Assembly: GCF_013363995.1 (NCBI RefSeq)
Contig: NZ_JABWGO010000003.1
Coordinates: 62,001-126,000, forward strand
Source of the DNA: Nonomuraea rhodomycinica
GTDB lineage: Bacteria; Actinomycetota; Actinomycetes; Streptosporangiales; Streptosporangiaceae
Direction: 5' to 3'
DNA: 64,000 bases
Shown: positions 34,663 through 43,817 of the stretch, piece by piece
Position numbering within the stretch: position 1 is the stretch's first letter
How the letters are laid out: each line of letters begins with the position of its first letter
Notes under the pieces: generated by a model
Seen by the model: only the letters and a program-made list of their open reading frames with translations
The model's database searches: none
What the model was told of the DNA's origin: nothing
Made by a program: the position numbers and the translations under genes

Positions 34663-35142
34663 GTGCGTCGCGCCATCGAATCAGTGCAGCTCTCGGCCAT
34701 CGGTTGCGTGAATCAGGCGGCGTTCTGGGCTTCACGGGGTCGCGTGGTGCTCTACCGGTTCCACGGTTTGTCGGGCGTGCTGCTCACCGTCACCGGACCA
34801 GACGCACCGGCAGGGAAGACTCTGAGCGTCAGTTACCTGACCGATGGCGACGACTACATCGTCCTTGCCTCCGGCACGGAGATCGATGAGTTGACCGCCC
34901 TTCAAACCGCCACCTGCGCGACCGCCGAGTTCAGCCCGAACCGGCACGTCCCCATCGACATCACCACGCTGTCTGACGATGCGGAACGCGCCTCGCTTCT
35001 CAAGCGACTGCTCAGGCACGCGTCCCTCTACCAACGGCACCAGATCCGGCGCCACTACCAGTTCCCCATCGTCCGCCTGACACCCCATCAGAAACCCATC
35101 CCCCAGTCGTCGATCGCCTTCAGCGGCATCTGGGTTCCGTGA
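34663..35142 (+). CDS. Divergent deazaflavin-dependent nitroreductase (DDN)-like protein
   Basis: A 159-residue protein resembling the split-barrel F420H2-dependent DDN family: VLLTVTG, then a TLSVSYLTDGDDYIVLAS strand pair and a terminal QFPIVRLTP all align with DDN landmarks. The family's GRKSG and HPxWYHN motifs are missing or altered (PDAPAGKT in place of the first), so F420 binding is doubtful. GTG 34663 is chosen because AGGGGGAA lies just upstream, although the frame is open to 34381. The last 23 bp overlap the convergent hydrolase gene. GC content is lower than neighbours, hinting at transfer. Confidence 0.5.
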   Translation: MRRAIESVQLSAIGCVNQAAFWASRGRVVLYRFHGLSGVLLTVTGPDAPAGKTLSVSYLTDGDDYIVLASGTEIDELTALQTATCATAEFSPNRHVPIDITTLSDDAERASLLKRLLRHASLYQRHQIRRHYQFPIVRLTPHQKPIPQSSIAFSGIWVP

Positions 35143-36337
35143 CCACAGCGCCGAGCCACGCCCAAACGGATTTCCTTACAAGCAGGCGAAGCACTGTGGG
35201 GTTGCCTCGACCCCCTGGCAACCACGGAAACACTGGATTGCTGACCGTTTGAACAGGGCGGGCATAGGCGGCGGAGTCCGACCGTACTGCCGACCCATGC
35301 CGCAACGAGCTACCGTCGGCGGACTCCTGTCCGTTTCGGCCTGACGCCATCGGTGGTCCCCCCAGAAAAGCGACCAGTTCGCGGTTGACGAGAGCAGGCG
35401 CGTCCTCGTGGAGGACATGCCCCAGGCCGGGGAACATGCGGAGCGTAGATGCCGGAATTCTCCGACGCAGCCGGTTGGCCTGCTCTGGGGAGACGAACGT
35501 GTCCCTGTCACCCCAGAGGATCAGCGTGGGAGCGCGGATATCGCCCAGTTTCCGATCGACGAGCGACAGATCGAGCATGCGGACCTGCTTCCACATCGCC
35601 TTGCGGTTGGATCGCCGACTCAGAGGCGCCCAGTACTCATCGACGACTCGGGAGGTCAACCGTTGGCCTCGCGCGTAGGCGCCGGACAGACCGGAGGCGA
35701 AGGTGGATCGGCCCATCAGCTTGGTCATCGCCTCACCGATCACCGGCGCACGCATCAGTTCGAGGTTGAAGTTGACCTGCGCGTTCAGCCCCAGGGGCGC
35801 CATCAGGACGAGCTTGTCCACGCGTTCAGGACGGGTTTCAGCGAGATACAGCGCCACGGAACCGTTGAGTGAATGGGCGAGGATGGACGCCCGCGGCACG
35901 CCGACCGCGTCCATGAACGAGGAGAGGGCATCGGCCATCGCCTGCACGTCGTAGCTGAAGTCCTCGTCGTGGACACTCGTGTATCCGTATCCGGGTGGGT
36001 CGACCGCGTACACAGTGTGATGGTTGGCAAGGGCCGGGATGGTGTCGCGATAGGTGTAGCTCCACAGCGTGCCGCCGGGAAGCAGCACAACGGGCGCGCC
36101 GTTCCCGGTCTTGGTGTAGTGGAATCGGGCCACGGGCGTGTCGACGAAGTGCGAATCCACCGACCAGGATGAGTGGAAATCCCGTTCCTCGGGGGGCTGC
36201 CACACGTAAGCCACTGTCAGGATCGCCGCGACCACACAGGCCAGAAGCGCGGCGACCCCCTTCAGCACGCGGCGCCGCCCTCGCCTCCGCCGGATCGTCT
36301 CCGGCTGTCTCCCAACATTCTCGTCTTCAGTGAGCAT
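35120..36337 (-). CDS. Membrane-anchored alpha/beta hydrolase
   Basis: A 405-residue protein with a basic N-terminus and one transmembrane segment (about residues 26-46) before an alpha/beta hydrolase domain. The catalytic set is visible: nucleophile Ser156 in AHSLNGS, acid in LILWGDRD (Asp277/279), and His307 in GLGHVLHED; the oxyanion region is LLPGGTLWS. The domain ends near residue 326; the last 79 residues look unrelated, composition changes, and they overlap the end of the opposite-strand gene, so the natural stop may have been lost. Substrate unknown. Confidence 0.8.
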   Translation of the reverse strand: MLTEDENVGRQPETIRRRRGRRRVLKGVAALLACVVAAILTVAYVWQPPEERDFHSSWSVDSHFVDTPVARFHYTKTGNGAPVVLLPGGTLWSYTYRDTIPALANHHTVYAVDPPGYGYTSVHDEDFSYDVQAMADALSSFMDAVGVPRASILAHSLNGSVALYLAETRPERVDKLVLMAPLGLNAQVNFNLELMRAPVIGEAMTKLMGRSTFASGLSGAYARGQRLTSRVVDEYWAPLSRRSNRKAMWKQVRMLDLSLVDRKLGDIRAPTLILWGDRDTFVSPEQANRLRRRIPASTLRMFPGLGHVLHEDAPALVNRELVAFLGGPPMASGRNGQESADGSSLRHGSAVRSDSAAYARPVQTVSNPVFPWLPGGRGNPTVLRLLVRKSVWAWLGAVVTEPRCR

Positions 36338-36575
36338 GGTCCGCCCTCTTTCTCTGTGCCGTTCGGAGAGAGGACGGGCACACCGGACGTTATGTGACAG
36401 TCGGCCTGTATGTCGTCAATCACACGCTCGGCGAGGAGGCCACAAGACGATGAGTCCGAGCGGCTGGATGATGCGGTGATTACCCGAGGCGGCGGCGCTC
36501 CTGCTCCGAGGATCCATCGCCGCCGCTCGCAGCGACAACGGGACAACATCGCCAAACTCCTCGACGAAGCGGCCC

Positions 36576-36776
36576 ATGCCGGCACACGACTCGGCCATGA
36601 CGGCAACCGCATGTGGACTGCGGCACGACAAGGCCCCGCACGTTCTGTGTGCAGCCGACGAGCCCGCCCCAGAGGAGGTGCCGTCCGACTTGTCCGTGAC
36701 ATCCTGGCAACGGCACCGATCAGTGTGTCGCCGCGAAGCCCGCGAGTACGCCGAATCCCTGGGCGTCATCGCGTGA
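36576..36776 (+). CDS. Possible small protein coupled to the flavoprotein fragment
   Basis: A 66-codon frame starting ATG and ending in a GTGA overlap with the flavoprotein-like gene. It ends CRREAREYAESLGVIA. The overlap and moderately biased third positions favour coding, but the start and identity are uncertain, and a competing frame through the same DNA (from 36410) is also open. Upstream 36338-36575 holds the presumed promoter of the divergent hydrolase and nothing else recognisable. Confidence 0.3.
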   Translation: MPAHDSAMTATACGLRHDKAPHVLCAADEPAPEEVPSDLSVTSWQRHRSVCRREAREYAESLGVIA

Positions 36777-37276
36777 CCCAACCCGGCAAGGTCTTCTACA
36801 TCATCGTGTGCGCAGCCGGACCGGCCGCAGACGTCGGCCACCTCGTCACCATGGCCCAGAACGACGGATGGACCGTCCAGATCGTCGCGACTCCCGCCGC
36901 GCTCGACTTCATCGACGTGCCGAAGCTGGTAGAGCAGACCGGCCGCCCCGTCCGCAGCCAGTACCGCAGACCTCACGAGCCGAAGTCGCCCCGGACCGAC
37001 GCCATCATCGTCGCGCCGGCGAGCTACAACACGATCAACAAGTTCCCCCAAGGCATCGCCGACACCTACGCCTCGGGCGTCCTGTCCGAAGCCCCAGGGC
37101 TTGGCATACCGGTTGTCGTCCTGCCGTCCGTCAACAGCGCACTCGCCTCGCGTACGGCCTTCCGCCGAAGCGTCGACGACCTAGCGCAGGTCGAGATCCT
37201 CCACCTGCAGGCCACAGACTTCGGAGGCGCGGGCACCGCAGACGTAGGCCGTTTCGAACAGCACCCGATCGCGTAA
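36773..37276 (+). pseudogene. Flavoprotein (PPC decarboxylase-like), 3' end replaced
   Basis: A 167-codon frame whose first 135 codons encode a flavoprotein/phosphopantothenoylcysteine decarboxylase-like domain: FYIIVCAAGPAADVG at the N-terminus, then DAIIVAPASYNTINKFPQGIADTYA and IPVVVLPSVNSALASRTAFRRSVDDL. At about 37181 the homology stops abruptly and the remaining codons are the antisense of a tyrosine recombinase remnant. The C-terminal flavin-domain end is therefore missing. GTG 36773 is coupled to a small upstream frame. It is likely inactive. Confidence 0.65.
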
Positions 37277-37784
37277 CCGGTCCACCGGCAGATCTTTACG
37301 CGGCCGCCGCGAGCAGATCACCACCGGCACCCTGGCCACGTCGGCGGCCGCGGCCGGGCGGGGCAGGCTCTTGGGACCTTGACCGTGTCGATCCGGTCCA
37401 TGGGGTTGGCCTGCAGCAGATCGTGGCGGACAGCCCACTTGGCGAAGGAGGCGACGGCGGCGCACTTGCGCTTGCGGCTGGCCGGCGACAGCTCGGCGAG
37501 CTCGGCCAGGAACGCGCGGACCGGCGCGGCGGTCCGCTCGGCGAGTTCTTCGCCGTGGTGGGCGGCGAAGGCGATCGGGTCGCCGCGGTAGGCGCACCGG
37601 GTATGCGTGACTTCCCGGCGTTGGCCAGGTCGGTGAGGAAGTCGTCGAGGTGCCGGGCGAGCGCGTGGGTGCGGCCGAGCTGCTCGGCGATGACCGGATC
37701 CACCGTGCCGACCTCCACCATCCGCCGGTTGCCAGATAACCGGGAAACGAAGCGTCCGCGCCAAACGGCGGCGGCCCAGCTCAC
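37180..37784 (-). pseudogene. Tyrosine recombinase (integrase) remnant, two frameshifts, truncated
   Basis: Pieces of one integrase appear in three frames in the right order on the minus strand: an N-terminal part with HALARHLDDFLTDLANAGKS, then the core-binding domain RCAYRGDPIAFAAHHGEELAE and SPASRKRKCAAVASFAKWAV, then the start of the catalytic domain, DRVLFETAYVCGARASEVCGL, where the first catalytic Arg lies in GARASEV. Frameshifts fall near 37610 and between 37320 and 37380. The gene then ends at the junction with the flavoprotein gene, so the remaining H-x-x-R and Tyr are gone. Confidence 0.7.
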
Positions 37785-38040
37785 GCTATGTCAGTGATCG
37801 CTAGCTTGCCGGATGACGGAGCCCGTGGCCAGTGTCCTCACCGAGGATCTCGCGCAGCATGCTCCCGAGCGCGGCATCGATCAGCACGTCCATCTCTGCC
37901 AGCGGAACCCGGAGGGTAGTGCCTACACCTGCCGCCCGCGCGTGGCGGCATCACATTTCCGCCGTGTCACAGCTTTGGGGAACCCGGTGACGCCCTTCGG
38001 GAGACAGCACGGTGACATACCTACTCACGAAGGAGAGGCG

Positions 38041-38604
38041 TTGAGCGCTGAGACGGTCGAGATCGACGACGGAGAACTGATCCGTCGTTCGGCGCACGAC
38101 CCGGAGCAGTTCGCGGCGCTGTTCGACCGCTACGCCCAGCAGATCCATCTGTACGCGGCTCGGCGGCTCGGCACGCAGGCCGCCGACGACATCGTGGCCG
38201 AGACGTTCCTGGCGGCCTTCCGCAGGCGCGGGACGTATGACACGTCGTTCGCGCTGGCCAGGCCTTGGCTGTACGGGATCGCCACCACGTTGATCGCCAG
38301 GCATCGGCGGCAGGAGGAACGGCTGCTGCGGGCGCTGAGTCGCACCGGGGTGGACCCTTTGCCTGAGGCACTGGACGACACCGTGGCACGCCGGGTGGCG
38401 GCGCAGGGCAGGGAGCGTGAGCTGGCGGGGGCGCTGGCGTCGCTGCCCCGTGGGCATCGGGACGTGCTGCTGCTGGTGGCGTGGGAGGACATGTCGTACG
38501 AGGAAGTGGCGCGGGCGCTGGACATCTCTGTGGGGACTGTGCGGTCACGGCTGCACCGGGCGCGGAAGAAGGCCAGGAACGTGCTGGGGGATGAGGAGCT
38601 GTAG
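38041..38604 (+). CDS. ECF-type RNA polymerase sigma factor
   Basis: A 187-residue sigma-70 family member with only regions 2 and 4. Region 2 runs from FAALFDRYAQQIHLYAARRLG through DIVAETFLAAFRRR and PWLYGIATTLIARHRRQ; region 4 is LPRGHRDVLLLVAWEDMSYEEVARAL followed by GTVRSRLHRARKK. TTG 38041 is chosen because GAAGGAGAGG lies just upstream; the open frame further upstream lacks sigma-like sequence. A GGGAACC (37978-37984) about 60 bases upstream resembles ECF -35 elements and may allow autoregulation. It is coupled to the next gene (TAGTG). Confidence 0.88.
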   Translation: MSAETVEIDDGELIRRSAHDPEQFAALFDRYAQQIHLYAARRLGTQAADDIVAETFLAAFRRRGTYDTSFALARPWLYGIATTLIARHRRQEERLLRALSRTGVDPLPEALDDTVARRVAAQGRERELAGALASLPRGHRDVLLLVAWEDMSYEEVARALDISVGTVRSRLHRARKKARNVLGDEEL

Positions 38605-39539
38605 TGAACGAGCTGAAGGAGTTTCGCCGGAACACCCCGGCGATGACGGACAACGCCGCGACTGCTGCCAAGGCGCGGCTGATGACAGAGATCCACGAAC
38701 CGGAGGCCGCACGCAGGTCGGCCGCGTCCGGCGCGAGGAGGTTCGGCTGGCGGATCGTGGTGGCGGCAGCTCTGGCCCTGGTCGTCGGCGGGACCGTCGT
38801 GGCGCTCAGGGACGAGCCGGGCATGGCGCCGGTGGCCAGCGTGGCCGAGCTGGGCGAGCGCGCCGCCCGTGCGGCCGAGAACGACCCTACGCCCGCCCCG
38901 GGCCCCGGACAGTGGCTCTACACCAAGGAACTGCAGCTGACCGGGGTCGAAGGGGACGTCGACCGAGACCAGCGTGACACCTGGGAACGGTGGACAAGCG
39001 TGGACGGCAAGCGGTCGGCCTGGTACCAGGGCGGCAAGCTGATGTTCGAGGGCAGCGCGATTTTCAACCCGGCTGAGCTGGCCAAACCGCCTGTCACCCC
39101 GCCGGGGGTGATCGCCAAGATCAAGGCGGCCATCCTCGACGAGGACCGCCGGGGGCCGCAGGAGCTGAACGGCCACGTCCCGCCGGAGATGCTTTTCATG
39201 GAGATCAACCAGCTCATCACCGAGCAGTGGCTCGCCCCCGAGGTGCGGGCCGCGCTCTACCGCGCGCTGCCCACGATCAAGGGCGTCACGGTGACCCAGG
39301 ATGTGCCCGTCGCCGACGGACGGCGAGGCGTCGCGTTCAGCATCACCGAGGCCGAGGCACGGAGCTATCTCGTCCTGGACCCGCAGACCTTCCGGTATTT
39401 GGGCACCAACTCCACGCGGCTGAAGGATCGGACCTACAAGTGGGCCGATGGCAGTAAGGAGACCTTCAAGGCCGGCACGGTGGGCCTGACGGCGCAGCTG
39501 GAAGCCAAGATCGTAAACCAGCCCGGCCAACGCTCCTGA
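38604..39539 (+). CDS. CU044_5270-type membrane protein partnered with the ECF sigma factor
   Basis: A 311-residue protein with a cytosolic N-terminus of about 48 residues, one transmembrane helix (49-68) and an extracytoplasmic domain of 240 residues. Residues QWLYTKELQ, the WTSVDGKRSAWY strand and ALYRALPTIKGVTV fit the CU044_5270 family, encoded beside ECF sigma genes in actinobacteria. The topology suits a regulator sensing outside conditions, but no zinc-binding anti-sigma motif is visible and the function is unproven. GTG 38604 shares a base with the sigma stop. Confidence 0.75.
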   Translation: MNELKEFRRNTPAMTDNAATAAKARLMTEIHEPEAARRSAASGARRFGWRIVVAAALALVVGGTVVALRDEPGMAPVASVAELGERAARAAENDPTPAPGPGQWLYTKELQLTGVEGDVDRDQRDTWERWTSVDGKRSAWYQGGKLMFEGSAIFNPAELAKPPVTPPGVIAKIKAAILDEDRRGPQELNGHVPPEMLFMEINQLITEQWLAPEVRAALYRALPTIKGVTVTQDVPVADGRRGVAFSITEAEARSYLVLDPQTFRYLGTNSTRLKDRTYKWADGSKETFKAGTVGLTAQLEAKIVNQPGQRS

Positions 39540-39642
39540 TCGCAGCAGAATCAGGCCCGACGACGATGACCAGGGCGGCGCTCCAACCGGCGCCCTGGTA
39601 CACGGCAGCTGTGGTGACCTGGCGGAGGAGGCGGTGGCCCGG

Positions 39643-41172
39643 TCAGGTCCAGCCGGCGGTCGACGTCGGTGAGCACCTCCAAATCATCAGGGCATTGATG
39701 TAGCCGAGGCTACTCTGCAAGATCATCAAGCAGAGCATTGCCAGCTCCTGCTCCTCACGCCTCTTTGAGGCCAGCTCCCCGCGCTTACCGAACCGGATGG
39801 AGTCGTTGACCCCGTTGTAGTTCTCCACCACGTTCAGCCCGGACTCCGTCTCATGCCGCAGGTCCCGGTCACGGAGCCAGCGAGAGGCCTCGGTGGAGGC
39901 GGTGCCCTGCCGGATCGCCGTCGCATACTTGATCATCAGATCGTAGGTGTTCTCGATGATGTCGGGGCGGATAGGCCGGGTCAGCGCCGGGCGCAGCAGG
40001 GGGTACGCGAACCGGTCTCCTCGGCCTGGCAGGTACAGCCTCATCACGTTGATCTGCTCGAAGCGGGCGACCAGGTCGAAGTTCAGCAAGCGGGTGATGC
40101 CGAACCCGATGAGGCTGGCTCCGTGGGAGTCCACGTAGCCGGTCTCCACGTTCATGTTCGTCTCGTGGCGCATCGCGCCCTCGACCATGGTGTGCACCTC
40201 TGAGGCCGAGCACATCAGGTGCTGGCTGTAGATGGCCATCGCTCCCGCGGTCTCGACCGTCCAGTAGATCAGCACGCCCCGTTTGGCCCGCTTGTACCGC
40301 GCGTGGTACTCGGTGAAGATGTTCTGGTCGTAGGCGGAGAAGTGGGTGGAGTCGGAGGCCACCGCGGTGGTGCCCTCACCCCACAGGGCGGTTTGCCGGG
40401 CGGCGAAGGTGGTGTTGGCGGTGGTCTTGGCCACCTGCCGTGCGCCGGGCACCGACAGGAACCAGCGGCGGCAGTAGCGCAGGTCCTCCTCGCTGTAGGG
40501 GTGTTCGCCAGCTGCCACCGACCGGATCCCCGCGCCGGTGCCGAGCGCGTAGATGACCAGCGGTATGCGCTCGAAGAACTCAGTCGGGTCCCTTCCCAGC
40601 CGGGTGCCGGCCGGGATGAGGGCGGCCAGGCAACCGGTGCGCAGCGCGGTCTCGGCGAGCATGTCCAGCAGCGGCACCACGCCCCACCGGGAGCGCACCG
40701 CGGCCTTGAGCTTGCGCAGGTTGTGCGGCTCGGGCAGCGGCTCCAGCGGTGAGAGCACGATCGCGCCGCCCTTCTTGCGCTCGATGATCTCCAGCCACGG
40801 CGGTGACGGCAGGGCGTCGTGCAGCGCCGACAGCTCGGCGTCCATCTCCTCCAGCAGCTCGGCGGTGAACAGCTTGGCCGGGAGCGGTTTGCGCAGCCGG
40901 GCGTAGTTCTCCTCCCGCTTGTCCTCAAAACCGGCCGGCAGGTCCAGGTCGGGGTTGCGCCGCTTGTAGGCGCCGTGCACCCAGATCTCCTTGCAGCGCA
41001 GCTTCTCTCACAGCGTCTGGAACACCCCGCACTCGTAGACGCTGCGCAAGATCCGTTGGCGGCCGTTCTTGTCGGTGCGGTACATCAGCTCCGCCGGCAC
41101 GATGCCCTCCACCGGCACCGTCTCGTCTCGGCCTTGTACCGCTTGATCAACGCAAGCGCGGTCATCAAACGT
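39643..41172 (-). pseudogene. Tn3-family transposase, degenerate C-terminal portion
   Basis: The main frame (39643-40980) encodes the DDE part of a Tn3 TnpA: AVASDSTHFSAYDQNIFTEYHARY with the first catalytic Asp, TVETAGAMAIYSQHL, GYVDSHGASLIGFG, and ENYNGVNDSIRFGKRGELASKRREEQELAML near the end. Upstream, homology continues across an in-frame TGA at 41008-41010 (where an Arg codon is expected before EKLRCKEIW) and then through a frameshift to about 41172. Some 600 N-terminal residues are missing, and after GYINALMI a deletion joins to the final DRRLDL in another frame. No terminal inverted repeats or resolvase were found. Confidence 0.8.
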
Positions 41173-41195
41173 CACCCGTTGGTCGCAGAATTCGA

Positions 41196-41519
41196 GTGGT
41201 CGCACGGAGTCCCAGCCCCGTCGACAAAGCCGAGCTGCCGACCGACGATGAGGACCGGCGTTCCAGCAACTGGGTCGTTTCGCCATACGCCACCATCGCC
41301 AGGGACGGCACCTGGAAAGTCGTATGGGTGGCGACGGAATTGCTGTGCACACAGGTCGGGTGGTTCGCAGTAGTCGTCAGCAGTACATCGTGTGGTGAAG
41401 GCGTGGCCTGCAGTTATTACCCCTTCGGCGAGAAACTTGACAACCGCAGCAAAGATCCGGTGCTGGATTCAGCACTGGTGGACGCCGTGGTGGAAGCGAC
41501 GAGACCAGTAACTCCGTAG
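41196..41519 (+). CDS. Hypothetical protein, possibly truncated
   Basis: A 107-codon frame beginning at the edge of the transposase remnant. The part from SSNWVVSPYATIARDGTWK to the end has an even amino-acid mix and a Trp/Tyr content unlike shadow frames, so it may be a real or truncated gene whose 5' end was lost at the junction. Third-position GC is lower than the genome average. No family recognised and no ribosome-binding site seen. Confidence 0.3.
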   Translation: MVARSPSPVDKAELPTDDEDRRSSNWVVSPYATIARDGTWKVVWVATELLCTQVGWFAVVVSSTSCGEGVACSYYPFGEKLDNRSKDPVLDSALVDAVVEATRPVTP

Positions 41520-41937
41520 TGGGTGTGGCCCGCCGTGAAATGCCGGATTTATCGGCGCGACTTCCGAGTATCGGCCGGCGCGGTTCTCTCGCCCGGCCCT
41601 GGAGCCCGGCGTACTCATGGAAGGGCCGAGGTCGGACCGGCTCGCCCCCGCATCGCCCGTGAGGGCCTGACCGTCGAAGAGGGGAGTCCCTGATGCCCTG
41701 TCCGCCGCGGGCCTGGTTGGAGGAGGTGGCCCAGAGCCGTGCGACCGGAGGAGCCGCTCGCGCCGGCCTCGCCTCAAGGTGGGGCATCCGTGCCGGACGC
41801 TGCGCATGGCGGCTGCGCCAGGGAAGGGACTGGCTGTGAGCATCGACCTCGCCGGCCGGGACCAGCTCTGATGGCGAGGGTTCGGGCCACGTTGCCAGGC
41901 CGGTTGTGAAATGCGGATGGAGATGAGCCGCCGCCGC
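41520..41937. other. Non-coding scar region
   Basis: Some 420 bp right of the transposase debris without a credible gene on either strand; open frames here have shadow-like composition. No repeats of note. Confidence 0.4.
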
Positions 41938-42243
41938 TCACGGACACCTGTGGTTATTGAGCAGCTGTCCGATCGCAGCAGCGCCGCCGGCATAAATGGT
42001 TGAGGCGCAGAAGTTCACCCGGGGGTCGCCGTTCGGCACGGGATCGCATCCGACGGCTGCCGGCACGTTAGGGTCGATGCCGCGTATTCCCAGAATCGCG
42101 AAGAACTGAGCGATGGTGGAGTCGCCGGGCAGTCCGACAACGTTGCATTTCATCGGGGTCGTCTGTGTGGCTTGGGCGGGGCCGGCCTGCGCTTACACGA
42201 GTCGGCGAATTCGAGTGATCGGCTTCGTGCGGAGAGTATCCAT
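41938..42243 (-). pseudogene. Small secreted Cys-containing protein with stop in signal peptide (hydrophobin-like spacing)
   Basis: A coherent frame runs from ATG 42243 (MDTLRTKPITRIRRLV, a typical basic signal-peptide start), meets TAA at 42193-42195, then continues with AQAGPAQATQTTP, a typical post-hydrophobic-core/cleavage region, and a 71-residue mature-like part with four Cys (in MKCNVV, VGCDP, NFCAST and NHRCP), rich in Gly/Ala/Ile. The hydrophobic core is missing, as if deleted. The pattern LGI...DPNVPAAVGCDPV loosely recalls fungal hydrophobins but lacks CC pairs; chaplin-like or unrelated surface proteins are alternatives. Confidence 0.45.
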
Positions 42244-42710
42244 CGTGTGATTACGCAGCCACTGTCGCTGAAGTGAGGAAAGAGTCTCGGCATCCCTGTG
42301 CTCGCCGCCACTCACGATGGTGATCCGGTTGTTCGGGAATGGCGGGGTGGCGCGGGACGCCCCAGCCTGCTGTCGCACGGCGCGGCGCTGGAGGTCTCGA
42401 AGGTCATGACCACGGGTGCCGGTGTCGCGCTCCTCATGCCGGTCGTTGCCGTGTTCCCGTCCTGCTCCACTCGGCCATGCGTCGCCAGCACGCCGTCCCG
42501 GGGCCGTAGGCCCGTGCTTGCGGCAGGTGCTCCCGGGCGACCCCCCGTGCAGCACAACAACAAGACGCCTGCAAGGCCGGCCGGTCGCTCAGCCGCTCGG
42601 CGGTGCCCCGAGGCGCCGCAAGGTCGCGCCGTGGCGCAGCCCGCTCCGAAGCGCGCTGAAACAGCAAACAGAATAAAGCTCCGGTAAGCGGTTGCCAGCG
42701 AAACTGCAGC
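42244..42710. other. Intergenic gap without recognised gene
   Basis: About 470 bp between the broken secreted-protein gene and the LacI operator. Frames on both strands have GC-shadow composition and no ribosome-binding sites; nothing else is visible. Confidence 0.4.
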
Positions 42711-42724
42711 TTGAGTCGATTCAA
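42711..42724. promoter_or_regulatory. LacI operator candidate, copy 1
   Basis: TTGAGTCGATTCAA is a 14-bp pseudopalindrome centred on CG (six of seven positions matched), 64 bp upstream of the lacI-type gene at 42788. Its last 13 bases recur exactly at 44478-44490 in front of the transport operon, strongly suggesting the binding site of this LacI protein. Confidence 0.7.
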
Positions 42725-42787
42725 AACGATCTCACCGGCCGCTATGATGAGCGGCGTTCACCCCCCGGCGCGGCCTCGTGAGGATCC

Positions 42788-43804
42788 ATGGCGACAAGGA
42801 GCATCAAGGAGGTCGCGCGTCTGGCGCGGGTCTCGGTCGGCACCGTGAGCAACGTGCTCAACCGCCCCGAGATCGTCGCGCCCGCGACCAGGGCGCGCGT
42901 GTTCGACGCCATCCGCGAGCTGGGCTTCGTGCGCAACGAGGTGGCCCGCCACCTGCGGGTCGGCCGCAGCCGCACCGTCGGCCTGGTCGTGCTCGACGTC
43001 GCCAACCCCTTCTTCGCCGACGTCGCGCAGGGCGCCGAGGCGCTGGCCGACGAGCACGACACGATGGTCGTGCTGTGCAACAGCGGCACCGACCCCAACC
43101 GTGAGCGCCGCCACCTCGACCAGCTCGAACAGCAGCGCGTCATGGGCATACTGATCACCCCGGTCGACGCCGGAAGTCCCAGGCTGGCCGACCTCGCGGC
43201 CAGGGGCACCCCCGTCGTGCTGGTCGACAGCGCCGCCACCGGGCTGCAGTGCTCGGTGGCCGTGGACGACCGGTTAGGCGGGCAGATCGCCGCCGCCCAC
43301 CTCATCGAGCAGGGGCATCGCCGCATCGCGTTCGTGGGCGGGCCGCCGTCGATCAAACAGGTGGCCGACCGCCGCGCGGGCGCGGCCGGCGCGGTCGAGG
43401 CCGCGAGCGGCGTCGAGCTGCTCGACGCGTCGATGCCCATGCTCAGCGCCGCCGCCGGGCGGGCCGCCGGGGAGCGCGTCGCCGCGCTGCCCCCGGCCGA
43501 GCGGCCGACGGCCGCCTTCTGCGCCAACGACCTGCTCGCCCTCGGGTTCCTCCAGGCCATGGCCGCGTGCGGGCTGCGCGTGCCCGGCGACATGGCGATC
43601 GTCGGCTACGACGACATCGACTTCGCCGCCGCGGCGGCGGTCCCCCTCTCGTCGGTACGGCAGCCGCGCGAACTGCTCGGCCGAACGGCCGTCGAGCTCC
43701 TGCTGGAGGAGGTCGCCCATCCGGAGCGGCACCGGCACCGGCAGGTGATCTTCCAACCGGACCTGGTGGTCCGGGAGTCCAGCGCGCTGCGGAGGCGCGA
43801 CTAG
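42788..43804 (+). CDS. LacI-family regulator of the pectin-type locus
   Basis: A 338-residue repressor. HTH and hinge: SIKEVARLARVSVGTVSNVLNRPEIVAPATRARV with the hinge helix near residue 50-57; effector domain with GLVVLDVANPFFADVAQGAE, HLIEQGHRRIAFVGGP and VGYDDIDFAAAAAVPLSSVRQP. ATG has GTGAGGA a few bases upstream. It is co-transcribed with the DUF1961 gene 13 bp downstream, and probably represses both units of the locus through the shared TGAGTCGATTCAA site. The inducer is likely a pectin/rhamnogalacturonan fragment, inferred from neighbours. Confidence 0.93.
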   Translation: MATRSIKEVARLARVSVGTVSNVLNRPEIVAPATRARVFDAIRELGFVRNEVARHLRVGRSRTVGLVVLDVANPFFADVAQGAEALADEHDTMVVLCNSGTDPNRERRHLDQLEQQRVMGILITPVDAGSPRLADLAARGTPVVLVDSAATGLQCSVAVDDRLGGQIAAAHLIEQGHRRIAFVGGPPSIKQVADRRAGAAGAVEAASGVELLDASMPMLSAAAGRAAGERVAALPPAERPTAAFCANDLLALGFLQAMAACGLRVPGDMAIVGYDDIDFAAAAAVPLSSVRQPRELLGRTAVELLLEEVAHPERHRHRQVIFQPDLVVRESSALRRRD

Positions 43805-43817
43805 AAGGAGCGGCATC

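Noticed and set aside
42298..42687. 129-codon plus-strand frame
   Set aside because: Shadow-like composition, no ribosome-binding site, opposite frames equally open.
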